Source: Galaxea fascicularis
Taxonomy: Eukaryota > Cnidaria > Anthozoa > Scleractinia > Euphylliidae
Direction: 5' to 3'
Assembly: GCA_948470475.1 (NCBI GenBank)
Contig: OX419347.1
Span: 2,527,572-2,591,571 of the forward strand
DNA: 64,000 bases
The notes beneath the pieces are model-generated. The model saw only the letters and a list, made by a program, of their open reading frames with translations. It ran no database searches and was not told the origin of the DNA. Positions 11,751 through 24,271 of the stretch are shown piece after piece (the first letter of the stretch is position 1; each line of letters begins with the position of its first letter). The position numbers and the translations under genes were made by a program.

Positions 11751-14700
11751 GTTACTGGTTTATGGGTTGTGAGCTATTATAACGTAGGCACGCAATGTGT
11801 ACAGAAGCAATAGTGCGTTTTGAAGTCAATTTCGTGCCACGACTCCGGTTTGTGGGTAATGTCTAAGCGTGAACACTAGAACCAACGGCTGACCATAATG
11901 CTGAAGGACTATGGCTACGAGACGGTGTGAACGATGAACCACTCACAACTAGGCCTGTATAGATTGTGCTCGGCAACTTTATGGTAACTTTTAGAGTTTT
12001 GAGCAACTTTTTTTCAAGTTTTGCCTCCTCAAGCAACTTTTGGGCAACAAATGAGCCATCTGAGGAATAAACACGTAAAAATTAAAATGCATTTTGCTAC
12101 TCAAACTCTACTCGTTTTTGGAACAGGGTTAGTACGACAGTGATGCATGTATAATTACTGTACAGGGCTGTGAGGAAATCTCTCTGGAGGACGATAGGAA
12201 TGAGAGTAGTGTCCGTGAATGATTGTTAACTAACACTGTTGTTTTCTTTCTTGCTATTTTCTTGCTACCATTTTGAAATCCTTGCACGTAATACAGCATC
12301 AAACTATATCAGAAAGCGTTACATTCTTTACGGAGTGCCTCAATGAATTCTACCCGCGACAGTTGGCTTTTGGTTTTTCAGTTGCTACTTTTTGTTATTT
12401 TTATTTTTAACGTTTTTTAACGACCCTCTAACCCTCCAACAGTTTCAGACGAAGCTACCTTTGAAAATTCATGAAGTTGTAAACGAAGAGATGATTGAAA
12501 TGTTGAATTAACAGGCGTTAATTGTGCAAGATTATGTGGTTTTCTATAACGGTCTATGAAATTAAAGCCTTTTAACACAGAGTTTGCCACAGCATTTTAC
12601 TAAGTGGTCCTGTATCCATTCTTTTTGTCAAAGGAAAACAAAAAATCAATTTCGATTGGTTTTAAAGTCAATTTGCTGTAAGATGTAGGCACACAGCCGC
12701 ACAATTGTTGCCAAAATATAGTTTTGTGGAATTTAAAATATAATAGTTGTTTAAAAGGCTCGACGCCCTTCATGAGCTATATGATTATAATATAGCTGTC
12801 TGCAAGTGAAACATGTAAATTTTCAGTTTTCACTGAAAGTTCCGACTTTTTCATATCTTTGAATTTCAATTAAAATTTTCAAGATATGCCTGTAGTATTG
12901 ATTGGGCCGAGTGAAAAAAATGCGTCAAAGCTTCCCTCTGAGGAAAATAAAAATGGTTTCTCCGTAAAGGTTTACTGTCTCGACCAACAGTTAAAATAAA
13001 GCCTTTGACCAGAGAATAGTTTGTTGCACACTTTTCTGGAAAGTTTTCATTATATGGCCTAAAATTATGTGAACATACAGCTGAGTTTCATGTGGTGCTC
13101 GCACAGTTGAAGAAAGTAATTGATGTAGAGGTCCATGGAATTTTATCAATTTCTTCGTCTTAACAGCACCGCTCGACAACCATTTGCTCTGACTACAGAA
13201 AACGCATAGGTGTCGCCTTTTCGGCAAGCCTTGGTAAAGCACAATTTTGCTATTAAGGAAAAATCTCAAGTTCGATAAAATAAACAATGTACGCTCATAC
13301 TGGGTGGAAGCGCTCCAATACGTCCCTGTAAAGGGTTAATAAAATAGACAGCAATCATCCAGTTTTGCCATGAGTGAATTTTAGTTCAGTTGGTTGGTTC
13401 TATGGCATCTTTCGTGTGAAATGTAGTGTTAAACTTTAGATAACATAGGGAAATCTCGACCAAGATTTAAATCAAAGCAGCGGGCTTCAACTATTAAACT
13501 GATGTTTGCGGCTGAAAATGAAGAGCTCCACCTTGCACAAATCGATGTAACGCTATGTTAAATGATAGAGCTCAGTCGGTCATTGATGCTATTTGTGAAC
13601 GTTCAACTGATCAGACACAGAGAATAATATAGTCGACTTAAGCAACCTTTCTTGTGATTGTAGAAAATGTTACATAGCTAAATTTTTCTTCAGCTAAACC
13701 ATAAACAGCGTACGTTCGAGCATTTTTATCCTGTTCAGTTTAAATCTGACTTGGGCCTTAAATTCAAATTTTCCTTACGCTTTTATTTATTTTCCTGTAT
13801 TAAACAATACTAAAAAAACAAGGAAAATGTAAGTCCAGAGTTTACCTTTGTTGAATAACCTTGGATGAAGTCGATTAACCAGTAAGGCCTCTGCTCTCCG
13901 AAAAAAAAAATATCAGTTATTCATTATTCCAAATCCATTTCTATTCACGCAGAAAACTACGCTATCACAACATACCATGACTGAACAATCGAGCATAATT
14001 GCTGCGTGGAAACTGATGGAGAGCGTGTATTAGCATAACCTGCCTTTCTGACAAGGGATTAATTTATCTTGTCAGTCACCCTAGGAGGGAGATACCTATA
14101 ACAATAATCAGTGGGAGTGAATGCAGACGACGGTCGGTAAATCGCAATATTGTTATGTCAAGTAATTTAAGGAACGACGAATAGCGTTGCAAGCTGTAGG
14201 TGGATGTTTTTGTTAACACAAAGCCTTTATTACACAATGTAATGTTGATTAGAATCATTTACAAATACACTTTAAAATTAAATGTTATTGAAGTGGGACG
14301 ATGAAAATAGTGAAACCCGAGATTTTCGTGTTAATTTTGTTCAGTGAATAGGAAACATATTTTTTCGGAACTCGATAATATATGTTGTAGACTTTTGTCA
14401 AAACGCTTTCCCTTCCAAATGGATACAAGAAGCGTTTAAAAGTCCAATTCTCGAAATCTCAAAAAACACACAGTATATCACAGAAAAGAGCCCTGTTGTC
14501 TTCAGGTATATTGTTTACCGTAATGATTCCTTTCAATCGCCGACTTCAAAAGTTGAAACAATCTTGTGAAGCATAATAAATCAAACCACAGTAACGCACT
14601 GTACAGTAGCTTTCATTTCAATAGTTACATGCACTTAAAGATTTCATCGACATATTCAAAATGAGTCGGGACTTGGGTGTGAAATGTTAGTCCTGCAGGA

Positions 14701-17700
14701 TACAAACGAGGTTCTGAAATCTGAAATGAAAAATGAGATGTAAACTTCATGAATATAAATAGTACCTTGTTTTCTTGATTATTTATTGAATATTGCGCTC
14801 GAGGCATGTTTCCGCCCGGATTTTGTTTATTGCGGAAAAGTTGTGAATATAACGACTTTCTTTTAGCAGATCTCACCATGGGGGGAAAAACGCATCGCTT
14901 GAAGAAAATGCCCAATTTAGGCGCAACTGAATTCTGAATCTTCCTCCCTTTGATAAAACCGTATATGTAGTTTATAAAATCTCATTTCCAAATCCATGTG
15001 ACCTGCTTTGAACTTTTTGAATCGGTTGTTAAAAGGTAAAGTTCACCCTTTTAAATTAAAACATTTGGGCTCTACTTACGCGTGGTGTCATTTATTTGTT
15101 TTGTGAAACGCCGGTCGGAGTTTTTACTTTTACGTCTTTTGGATGAAGTCCTGAAGTCTGGCCATTTAAGTGAAAGTTAATGAGTACTGCTTTCTGTGGC
15201 CCTTGCTTATTATACAGGTTCTAACTTTTGAGACGTGTGTGACTATCCATTCCATCGAATGCATTTAGTGCAATGTTTTTGGGCGCTGTCTAGGTCGCAT
15301 TTTATTTTCGCAGTTGGACATTTTGAAATTCAACCTCATATGGCTTCAGCTTGAACTTCGCCAAGAAGCTCAATTAATAACTGTTGTTTCTCGAGCCGTT
15401 TTAAATGGATGTTCTTTTGTCTGCAGTTCCAAGTCATAACGAATAACGGTTTATTTATTAAATCTGTTTGCTATCTGAAAACTTCCTGCCCACCATGCTG
15501 TCAAATTCTGCTGCTTTTGATTAAGACTGCAAGGCGTGCTGAGGTTATATTCAAACTGTCATAAGGGGACCTGCTAATCTATTTTTGGCAGACTATAGCT
15601 GTGTGAGAGGGTCTAAGAAAATCTCAATTAATATAGCTTTCACACATCCAAGGTCATCATAAAATCCAGACGTTATTTCTGTTTCTAAGTTGTAGTAATT
15701 TTTATTTTCAAAATAATGCCGGTTTTTCTTGAACTTTGGCAAACATGGCACTGACAAAAGAAAAGAGGAAATATAGCCTGCAATTTATAATGACACAAAT
15801 TAAGATTAGTTTGCTAGATGGGACGCGCATGAACGCAACGTGAGACATAATTATACTACATCACAAATCACAAATTAATGATAAATAAGGAAATAATACT
15901 GAGGTAAAAGCCTATAGATCATACACCACTGAGAACGTTTCAGTAGCTTTCGTTTGAAGTATCTATTACTTGAATTTTCAAGTTAGCCTTTCTTATATAA
16001 TCGGATTTCTTTGATGTCCCTTTTGATTCTCTTGTAAAAGTGGCAGATCTTTTTTCCGTTATGTTCTTGTGTTCGTAGTTAATAATCATAGATGGTTTAT
16101 GCCTGTGGAGAAATCGCCATTCAAAGGAAAAATGAGAGATTTAGTGTTTTAACGCTACATTACTTACTTTTGCTATTACATGTGTTTATGTCATTTAGAT
16201 ATATATGCTTTAAAACGTGGTTGTACCGTGAAATATCAAGGTGTAACCATTCATGTGAAAGATTTGTCGCGGTTACTTGCGATATGAGTAAAATTGTGTA
16301 TCATTTGCACATTTGAATCTGTGAGTAAAATGTAAACAGTCAGGACCTTGCATTTACATAAAACGTTTTTCTTTTGTAAGCTTTTTAGTTTTTGTTTTCA
16401 AGCTCAGCTTAGTGAGTTGCCAATTGAGACTTAGGGTCGATTTGGAAAACGTACCAACAGGTTATTTAATGTGTACACAATGAGCAGGAGTGTTGCACCA
16501 AGTTTTAAAACAAGAAGCGCGGTCGAGTGTTTTAGGACTTGATAGTGTTGCACTTCTATTGTTTTAGTGCTAGGGTCCATTGTTTACGTCTTTTGTTCAC
16601 CTGAAGGGTTACAAGCCAATCGCGTGAGACCTTACGAGAGCTGCAACATGACCCAAGTAGTGCTTATGCATACTCGGGTCATCAGTTTAGTCACCAAGGC
16701 CAAGTTGTTAGCGGGCATGTAAAATTATTTCGGAGAGTGCGCTCGGACACTGCAAATCGGTTCCCGCAGAATTACTCGAAATAGACAAACAACAAAGTAG
16801 GGTAACATGAAAATGCAATTTTACTGATAAAATCGGTTGCGTCTTCATACAAAAGCATTTATAATAAAGAACGTTTAAATGTTATTTACACCTATTTGAA
16901 ACAGGGACTAACAGTAACACGTCCTTTTGTTAATTCCAAAACTGTTAAAAATGATCTACAAGCAAGATCTCCTGAGATTCGCTCAAACGAGGTAAAAACT
17001 GTACACCCTTAAATGTTAATCATTGAACCGTCTCCAGTTTATGGATTATACAAAACCTAATATACTATAATCCGATTAAAGAAAGTTCCGTTACTGTGTT
17101 TTTACTTTTTCTTATATTATTCCTTAATACCATTGTTAGACATCTTCTAAATTATCCTTCAAGTCAAAAAACATTGAGCGGAAATAGCTTTTTTTACACT
17201 GTTTTATTTTAAGCACAAGCAAATAAAGGAAAGGTTTCGAAACAGTATTGCTTCCGAAAATGCCACCTATGTCGCCAAAACAACAGTTTGCTCCAAGAGT
17301 ACAAAAAAGAAAATAGGAGATTTCTCGGCCGTCACATTATGTGCGTTAAGCAGAAACGAAACTAGAATTTCCCTCTTTTGCGCAAGTTTTATGATCCCAC
17401 TACTAAGAGAAGTATTGTGGCAGAGACATTTCTTAATCTTCCGTTTCGTAGAAGGCTTAACGTTAAATTCAAGCTCGATTTTTTTCTCTGTTTTCTATGT
17501 TGCGCCAAAGCGCAAAAACTCGGCTGATTTCTGAACGATCGCTTGTGATCGTTGGCAAATGAGTGGTGTTTCTAGCCATGGCAATTTAGTCATCAAGCGA
17601 TCTGAATTTTGGTCATTTCACGTTGTTTTGCAGTGGGCGGAAAAAAAATACGATAAAATTCTCAACGCTCGTGCAGAGTTAAAACTCTACCTTTCTGCCT

Positions 17701-17786
17701 TCGCGTTGTTGTTTCCGTCAAGTTTGCTCAAGGACTCTAGTGATATGTCCGCCACGACGTTTTCTCTTCACTAGTACGGTATTTGG

Positions 17787-19571
17787 TCAAATGGTAGTTT
17801 CATTATCACGTAGATTACTTTGTTCTGTTGGCGTGTTTATGAGTAACAAGGGACTGTTGCTTGTCTCCTCTCCGTTATGTTCACTTCCTAACTCACTAAT
17901 CACTGTTCCTTGTTCATCTTGTTCAGGCAGGTTTTCTGGATCGCTGCCCTCAACCGTCCTTCTGAGGCGAGGAGCCATATTAAGTTGAATTGGCGACCCT
18001 CCTCCATGGAAAGGTAGCTCTCGACTCCACAAAGGTATGCTTTCCATACTTACTTGCACTCCTTCGTCTACTCCAGGAATAAGTATAGTATATGTTGAAT
18101 TGTTAGTATCCCCCGAAATCGCTCGTTTTTCGCTACAACAACATACGGCTCCAGACAAACTCTTCGAGTTGTCGTCTTCATAATCGTTTGGCGTTTCTCT
18201 TGGCAAAGAGCAACGCTTGCAAATATTTGTCGACTGCGACTGCGTTTTTCGCGGTGGAGGGGTAGAGCGGAGTGGTCTTTGCGTGTTTGAAGGGACGCTA
18301 AAAGAACGCACGCGGGGCGTGCGACTGTTCTCTGCAATCCAGAGAGGAAGTCTGTCCGCCAGAGAACCTTTTGTTACTCCTGGAACATTCAAACTGTTCC
18401 TGGAATTATTGTTCGTGTTCGAATGCGGTTCAGAATTCTTCCCGTGATATGCGGAATTGTCATTATCTTCTGTCTCGTCCTTTTCGGGCAGATCCCCTAG
18501 TTTTGTAATTCTCTCATTACGGCTAAACTGTCGCTCTCTGTTACCCCTGGAGCCTGTTGGCGATGTTTTAGCATCATAACTAAGAGTATGATCAGAACAG
18601 TTGCTCGTAGGAAGACTCCAGGTTCTGGAGTTCCTTTTTGCTTCACACGAATTATTGTTCGGTAAGCTATTTAGCCGATATGGACCGCTATTGCGCGTGC
18701 TCGGAACAAGGCTTTCCCCTTCCTCTGCTTCAAGCGCCATGCGACTTCTCATCCGCAATCCTCTGCGCCTGGGACCTGAAGCATTGCTACGGTTGGAAAA
18801 ATCCGAAGTAATTGAACTCAATAACACTTTGTTTCTCTTTCTTGGAAGTTTAAGTCGGGCTTGTGCATGGGCATAATACAGATTGAAGTTACTTCCAATT
18901 ATGGAAATAGGAAGAGCCACTACAAGAAGGCCGCAGATTGCGCATGCTCCTCCAATTATTTTTCCCATCCACGTGAGCGGTACCATGTCTCCGTAACCGA
19001 CAGTTGTCATGGTGATGAGTGACCACCAAAAGGATTCTGGTATCGAGCGAAATTTTGTATGAAGCCCCGGGCCCTCCATAGTGTGTTCAATGTAGTATAT
19101 TATTGACGAAAATAAGATGACTGGAATTAGAAGAATAAGAAGTAGCAGCCCGAGTTCATAGGAGCTTGCTTTTAGCGTATGCAGCAAAATTTGAAGACCA
19201 TAGAGCAGGCGAAAGAAGCGGTAAAGTCGTAGAAGGCGAATCATGAGAAGTGCATCGGCCAAATCCCCGCCATCGGGATCGAAGAGACGAAGGTAGAACG
19301 GAAGAACCGAGAGTATATCGATCCAATTGTTCAGCTGTCGGAAGAAGACTCGCCTTCTCGGACAGAAAATTATTCTCAGTAACAGTTCGAGTGTAAACCA
19401 GATCCCACAAAAGTAGTCGATGGTTTTGAAGATAGCGCTGGTTGTACTGTCTTTTTCCTGGGCTGAGGAACCATTTGCTTCTGTGGCATTCTTTGAGAAC
19501 TGGGGAAGAGTCAAAGCACAAGATGTGCCCACGGACAGCATGATCAGCGTCACGGATATTATGGAAAAGAT
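17787..19571 (-). CDS. Kv-B, Shaw/Kv3-like channel, coding exon 2 (S1 to stop)
   Basis: One 595-codon exon (acceptor TTCGCAG, phase 0; stop TGA at 17787-17789) holds the whole membrane core and C-terminus. Numbering from the ATG at 23085: S1 from residue 187; S1-S2 loop with two N-glycosylation sequons (NAT, NGS); S2 with FTLELLLR; S3 NWIDILSVLPFYL; S4 with arginines at every third residue (MIRLLRLYRFFR, about 299-308); S5; pore SFWWSLITMTTVGYGD with the filter at 376-381; S6 391-414. The S6 gate reads A-L-P-I-S-I-I rather than the P-V-P of Kv1-Kv4 channels. The tail of about 350 residues is Ser/Thr/Asn-rich with basic and proline-rich patches and a CCC run, and is probably a phosphorylation-rich cytoplasmic region. 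The product is a plasma-membrane K+ channel subunit that assembles as a tetramer. The long tail shows no domain I recognise. Confidence 0.95.
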   Translation of the reverse strand: MFSIISVTLIMLSVGTSCALTLPQFSKNATEANGSSAQEKDSTTSAIFKTIDYFCGIWFTLELLLRIIFCPRRRVFFRQLNNWIDILSVLPFYLRLFDPDGGDLADALLMIRLLRLYRFFRLLYGLQILLHTLKASSYELGLLLLILLIPVILFSSIIYYIEHTMEGPGLHTKFRSIPESFWWSLITMTTVGYGDMVPLTWMGKIIGGACAICGLLVVALPISIIGSNFNLYYAHAQARLKLPRKRNKVLLSSITSDFSNRSNASGPRRRGLRMRSRMALEAEEGESLVPSTRNSGPYRLNSLPNNNSCEAKRNSRTWSLPTSNCSDHTLSYDAKTSPTGSRGNRERQFSRNERITKLGDLPEKDETEDNDNSAYHGKNSEPHSNTNNNSRNSLNVPGVTKGSLADRLPLWIAENSRTPRVRSFSVPSNTQRPLRSTPPPRKTQSQSTNICKRCSLPRETPNDYEDDNSKSLSGAVCCCSEKRAISGDTNNSTYTILIPGVDEGVQVSMESIPLWSRELPFHGGGSPIQLNMAPRLRRTVEGSDPENLPEQDEQGTVISELGSEHNGEETSNSPLLLINTPTEQSNLRDNETTI

Positions 19572-22527
19572 CTGCGAAAAATTTATGAATAAAGAAACAG
19601 GAGTTAAACACGAGTCTGGGTTTTAATTTAAGCTTTGAAGTGCAAATTTTCAGTAGGGTTTTAGAAGTCGAAATGTTACGCTTTTTAGATAACTGAAACA
19701 TTTTGTTAATGAGGATGACTTGTTAACATAACCAAAACAATGAAGGAAACATATATCCTTACATAAAAAAAAAACGCTTTTCTTTCTCGGACGTTAAAAA
19801 AAATCAAGGTAGTGTCTCTAGAATAGTTATTTCTGTTCTTAGCGCTACTGGGATAATAGAAACACAAGTCGTAATGAAATCAGTTGTATAAACACTCTTC
19901 AAAATTGTCATTAATATTAAAAGTTTGTCTAAGGATGGAAGAAGCCTACTGTTACTGTTGAAAATGTAAAGCTTGTGGGATATGGCTTGGAGTCGCATGC
20001 ACAGGAACACCTCACAAGATACAAGGGGTAATGCCCGCTACATTAGGCGGCCATAGTAACCGTTGAGTGGCTTTCAGCTTAACTAGACACATTAATTTGT
20101 GAGGTATTCTTGCTATTGTCAAAATTTAATTTCGCCCAGCCTTGAATGAATGGAAACAGCACCTCTGCTAGTCAGATGTTTCATGTTTTAACACCACTGA
20201 GGAGCAGTTAGGTTTTCGTGTATTGGCAGTAAATTTTTGGCTTAGTTTCATTTTAAAAGAAAAATTGTACGTACAGCTTATCCAGTTTTATATCCGGCAG
20301 TAATGAGGGGTTCTCCTGAATTATTTGCATAAAAACGCTTTTAAACTTTTAAGTCCAGATTAGTGAATCGCCTCTCAAAGAACGGAATTGGGAGACGTTT
20401 TTCATTTACACTGTTAAAATACACCATATACTGATATCAAATTTCCCCATTAGTTTCTTGTTAGCCTTTTGTATTTGTACTCACTTAAAAGCATTTGTCT
20501 TCTTCCGCGGCTAATATTACACTGAAAAAGTTAATGATAGTGAATGGCAGCGAAACTGTGTCTAAGTTCACTTTTCCTCCCGGCGAATCCTTCATTTTCC
20601 TTTGTACGTGTCAGTTTATAATCTTTTGATCTGTAATTATTACTACTCACCAAGAGAAAAACCGTCTGCGATCCCCGCTAAATAAAAGAGAGATTTACGC
20701 GCAAAACAGCAAACCGACCAGAGACGTGACGCTGTCCTTTTGTGGTAGCACGCGATTTTCGTTGGTGTGGGGCTTCTTAGAAGAGAATTACAAATTCTGC
20801 TAAATTTCCTAACGTCAAGTTAAGGACAGGAGAGAGAGCAAGCACATACAGTAGCAACCTGCAGAATTCCTGTAAGTTTTGAAATCCATTCGATTTTTTA
20901 AGCGAACATTACGGATTTTTTTTTTAAAAAGTGTAAACATGTCCACTCTCCATTAAAGTAAAAGCAACTGAGTATTACTTTAGCCTTTGGTACTGTTTAT
21001 TTTATAAGTTGAAATTAACTTTTACGTTTGTGTGAGAAGTACTAAAGTTAGTGATTAAATGAAAATTTCTTAGCGGTACTCCTTTGAAAAGGCCCCTTTG
21101 CGCTGTTACATTTAGAGGAATGCAATCTAGGGGATCCAACTTTTTGCACACTTAAATTGGATCCATTTTTTCCTCGAATACGGAGTATTTAAATAATTGA
21201 AGTTTCTCGTTTGTTGTGACTGACTTTTAACCATAGGAGGGTTGTGTTGGATTAGCAGCTGGACTTTTTATTTACGAATTACGGCTAGTCGACTGAAATT
21301 GGTTTGGGATAATGTTTGCTAAGGTTATTTTACATATTTTATCTTTTTCATTTCAATAAAATCCAATGACATCTAAAGAGATATTTATAACCAATTTTTA
21401 TAGGCTTTGCCGTGTTATAAGGCGTTGAGAATATCACTCATTTGGTAATCATCATACTGGAACGAAGCTAAGCAATATTTGAAACAAACTCTGTGCGCGT
21501 TTCGACGAGAAGAAATCATTATTAGAGGTCAAATCTTTCTGCGAGGCCCTAGTAAGCCGACAAGCCATTACAACTTCTAATTCGCTGTTCGTCTCTGTCA
21601 AAGATATCAAGGAAGAGAAAACATTTTGTTTAAATTGTCGTGTATTTTTATGGCACCGAACGACCTTCCACTTGGAAGGATAATTAAAAAAAAATCTTTA
21701 ATCATAAAAGTGTTTTCAAAGCTTTAGGAGACAGTTATCGATAAACACCATAGCTGTGACAACTTGGATATAGTTTCAATGACAAGAATCTGATTAAAAG
21801 CACAGCAGGGAATTACCATCAACTGTTTTGGTAAAATAAAGTTTTGTTTCTTCGTTTGAAACCAAACATTAATTGCAGTCAAAAGCTGCTGGAAAGAACA
21901 TCCTATTTCTCCTTTTCGAATGGCCTAAGTCAGTCTCCTCGTGTGAAAAACAGCTTTCTTCGCTAACCAGGTCGCAGTATGCTGTCCCCGGTCAATAAAA
22001 AGATGTTATTTGTTAACAAGAAAACAAGACTAAAAATACACTTTTTCAGTACTAGCAGATGGCAATATTCATCTCAACACTAGTTTTAGCGGAGTTTTGC
22101 GAGACCTTCGCAGACTTGTTTTAGTTCAATTGGCCAGTACGAAACCTCCTTCGGTTCGGCTTATTGTGAATGAAAAAGCAAACCTGGGCAAATTCTTTGT
22201 TTCAGAATACAACAGACGAATTTTACGGTCTCTCCTACGAAACAGCTGTTGAGATATATGGATGATATCGCATTATTCAACGTTCGGTCTCTAGCATCGC
22301 AAACTGTGCATAAATCTGAGCCACGTTAGCACGCACGCTGCCAGATTTCCACCACCGCTTTTTTCTGAACGTAAAATATTGTTTAATGGAAACGCTTCTC
22401 GTTTGCTCACAAAAAATTAGTCAATATTGCATGCCCCTGAACAAACAAAACCTAACAAAGGTTTACAACAGTAGCAAACTTTATTGAATTTGTGAAAGGA
22501 AGGCAATCATGGAACAAAATATCTTAC
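19572..22527 (-). other. Kv-B intron
   Basis: About 3-kb phase-0 intron between the T1 exon and the S1-to-stop exon, bounded by GTAAGA and TTCGCAG. AT-rich; no further exon, RNA gene or clear repeat was recognised inside. Confidence 0.85.
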
Positions 22528-23085
22528 CTTTGCTGCTTTGGATGAATGAGGGTCTTCAAGAATGGGCCATATCTTGGGCTGATATTTTGTCCACCATGTG
22601 AAACGACCGCAGTCTCTTGCCGGTGTAGTATCCCCTAGTCTATCGTTCTCCAGGTCTGTGTCTTGATCCAGGTCGTCTTCGTGCACGTTAAAGCTCTTTA
22701 AATTCTGTTCTGCATCTCGGTGCTGGCTGTACGAGGTCCAACAGCAATGCTCCATTTCCTTTTCGTCGATTCCCCAGTACGCGAGCTCCTCCTCGAAAAG
22801 GGGCCCGCACACATCATGAGGACAATGCAATTTGCCGGTTCGATAATAATTTAAAACCTGCTCGAATATCCCAGGGTGACGATCAAAGAAGACCTCGATT
22901 TTCTCCGAGTCGTAGTCGATAGCCTTCGTGACATTTTCAACGACCCAGTATAATCGCGTGTCAGGGTAGTTCCGTACTGTGCTTAAATATGTCTCGTGCT
23001 TACGGCCGCCGACGTTCAGGATAATTCGTCGCTGGTTTGTATCGACCACTCGTGGTATTATCTCAAGTCGTTGTCGTGTTTTCAT
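22528..23085 (-). CDS. Kv-B, coding exon 1 (T1 domain)
   Basis: First coding exon, 186 codons, ending GCAAAG|GTAAGA in phase 0. It encodes the T1 domain (about residues 20-130) with the complete zinc motif H87, C93, C114, C115 and the Shaw signature YWGIDEKEME-CCW followed by HRDAEQNL. I placed the start at 23085 because the longer in-frame reading to 23103 begins with GTG, and an in-frame TGA lies directly upstream of that GTG. An out-of-frame ATG at 23096 opens a four-codon upstream frame whose TGA overlaps the start codon (ATGA). Kv-A exon 1 ends at the homologous codon, so the intron predates the duplication. Confidence 0.93.
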
Positions 23086-23096
23086 CGAGGCGCCAT
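23082..23096 (-). promoter_or_regulatory. Four-codon upstream ORF overlapping the Kv-B start
   Basis: ATG at 23096 reads M-A-P-R-stop, and the stop TGA shares bases with the Kv-B ATG (ATGA). Overlaps of this kind can make main-frame translation depend on leaky scanning or reinitiation. Whether this segment lies in the mature 5'UTR is not shown; a TTTAG acceptor candidate lies just upstream of it. Confidence 0.5.
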
Positions 23097-23869
23097 TGAT
23101 CACTCACCTAAAGTACGCAAGTGCAAAAGAACACATTTTTAAGAATTTAATCTTCTTGTAACATTAACAAAACAGCAGAGCATCATGCGATGGCGATAAC
23201 TCATGTTGTTTTTTATTTATTTCAAATGTAAAATCGTATTAGACTTATCCTATATTTCAGTATGCAGAGCGCAGCCAACCAGATGGTTTTATTTACCAGT
23301 GAGAAATTCGACATTTTGATTGGTCAAGCAGCTTTTTCATGTCAAGGTCGTACAAATAACTTCATTTTGCATTTATTATCTGCCAGCTGGCATCATCCTC
23401 TTTTTTTATTGAAGAGTAAGGAAAGTAAGGAAACGTATGTAAATTCTAATCGTTGGTGTAAAACTATTACAAGGAAGCTTAGTATGAATAAAACATAGAC
23501 CGTTGAGCTGGTAAGTTCGTCCATGATTATAAACAACACCATTTTAGTTAAACACGTGACTGATTTTCAACCTTCTGGGTGCCATCATTAGCTTCCTTCT
23601 GCGCTCATTGCAAGCAACTTAGCGCGACTTGCGCGGAAGCTACAATTAGTACAGCAGTTAGTCTACAATTAGCCTTGAGGTCCCTTTCCCTATAACAATT
23701 AACAGTTCTTCACCAATGTGGAGGTAAACATCCACCATTTTCATCAACACTGAGGTCAATTATTGTTTTAGTATATACCACACAAGCTGAATAACTGGCG
23801 TTTATACAAATAATTTCCTCTTGTGAAACCGAAACGTAACGGAAGGCCGTTTGTTTTGTCTTCGGCAGC

Positions 23870-23901
23870 TCGGAGGTGAAAAATACTAATCACCTCCGAG
23901 T
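23870..23901. repeat. Perfect 10-bp stem hairpin
   Basis: CTCGGAGGTG and its exact complement CACCTCCGAG flank a 12-base AT-rich loop. No poly-T tract or gene end is nearby, so no function is assigned. Confidence 0.6.
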
Positions 23902-24050
23902 TAACCAATCAGAACGAGCGAAAAGCACTACTTACTTGTCTGGTATATATTAAGACGTCTTATTACGTGTGATATCCATTTCAACGCACGTTTGTATAAT
24001 CATTGTTAGTTGACCGAAATTAGTACGTGTCCTTTGAGAGAAGACCAGTT

Positions 24051-24271
24051 ACCCGTTTCTCGAAAGTCCCGTAAACTTTACGGGCCCGAAAAGCCATTTC
24101 TAAAACTGCGATCCGCTTATTCTAAAAGCTGGTCTTTTACTATGATTTCAAGATACGAAAGGGCAAATTTGTTGCAAAATTTCATGCCTGGAAACGCCTT
24201 CGTTTTTAAGATACGAAGGAAATTATGTCACACGAAATGCGTCCGAAAAGTTTCGGAAGTTTCGAGAAACC
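24051..24271. mobile_element. MITE-like element with CGTTTCTCGAAAGT termini
   Basis: The left end ACCCGTTTCTCGAAAGTCCC is complementary to the right end (about 24250-24271, ...AGTTTCGAGAAAC). The internal ATTTCAAGATACGAAAGG and TTTAAGATACGAAGG are sub-repeats. No transposase. The open frame spanning it is a shadow. Confidence 0.55.

Larger units (their letters stand above)
3814..17786. other. Gene-poor spacer between Kv-A and Kv-B
   Basis: About 14 kb with no open frame recognisable as a protein on either strand. It should contain the Kv-A promoter and 5'UTR and the Kv-B 3'UTR, none of which could be placed. Contents seen: a CCAAT-rich repeat segment (8008-8200), inverted-repeat elements at 8287-8476 and 11564-11750, a TCA microsatellite at 8631-8657, and decayed dispersed-repeat copies near 6700-6790, 14545-14625 and 15150-15235. 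The rest is AT-rich unique-looking sequence. Confidence 0.7.
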
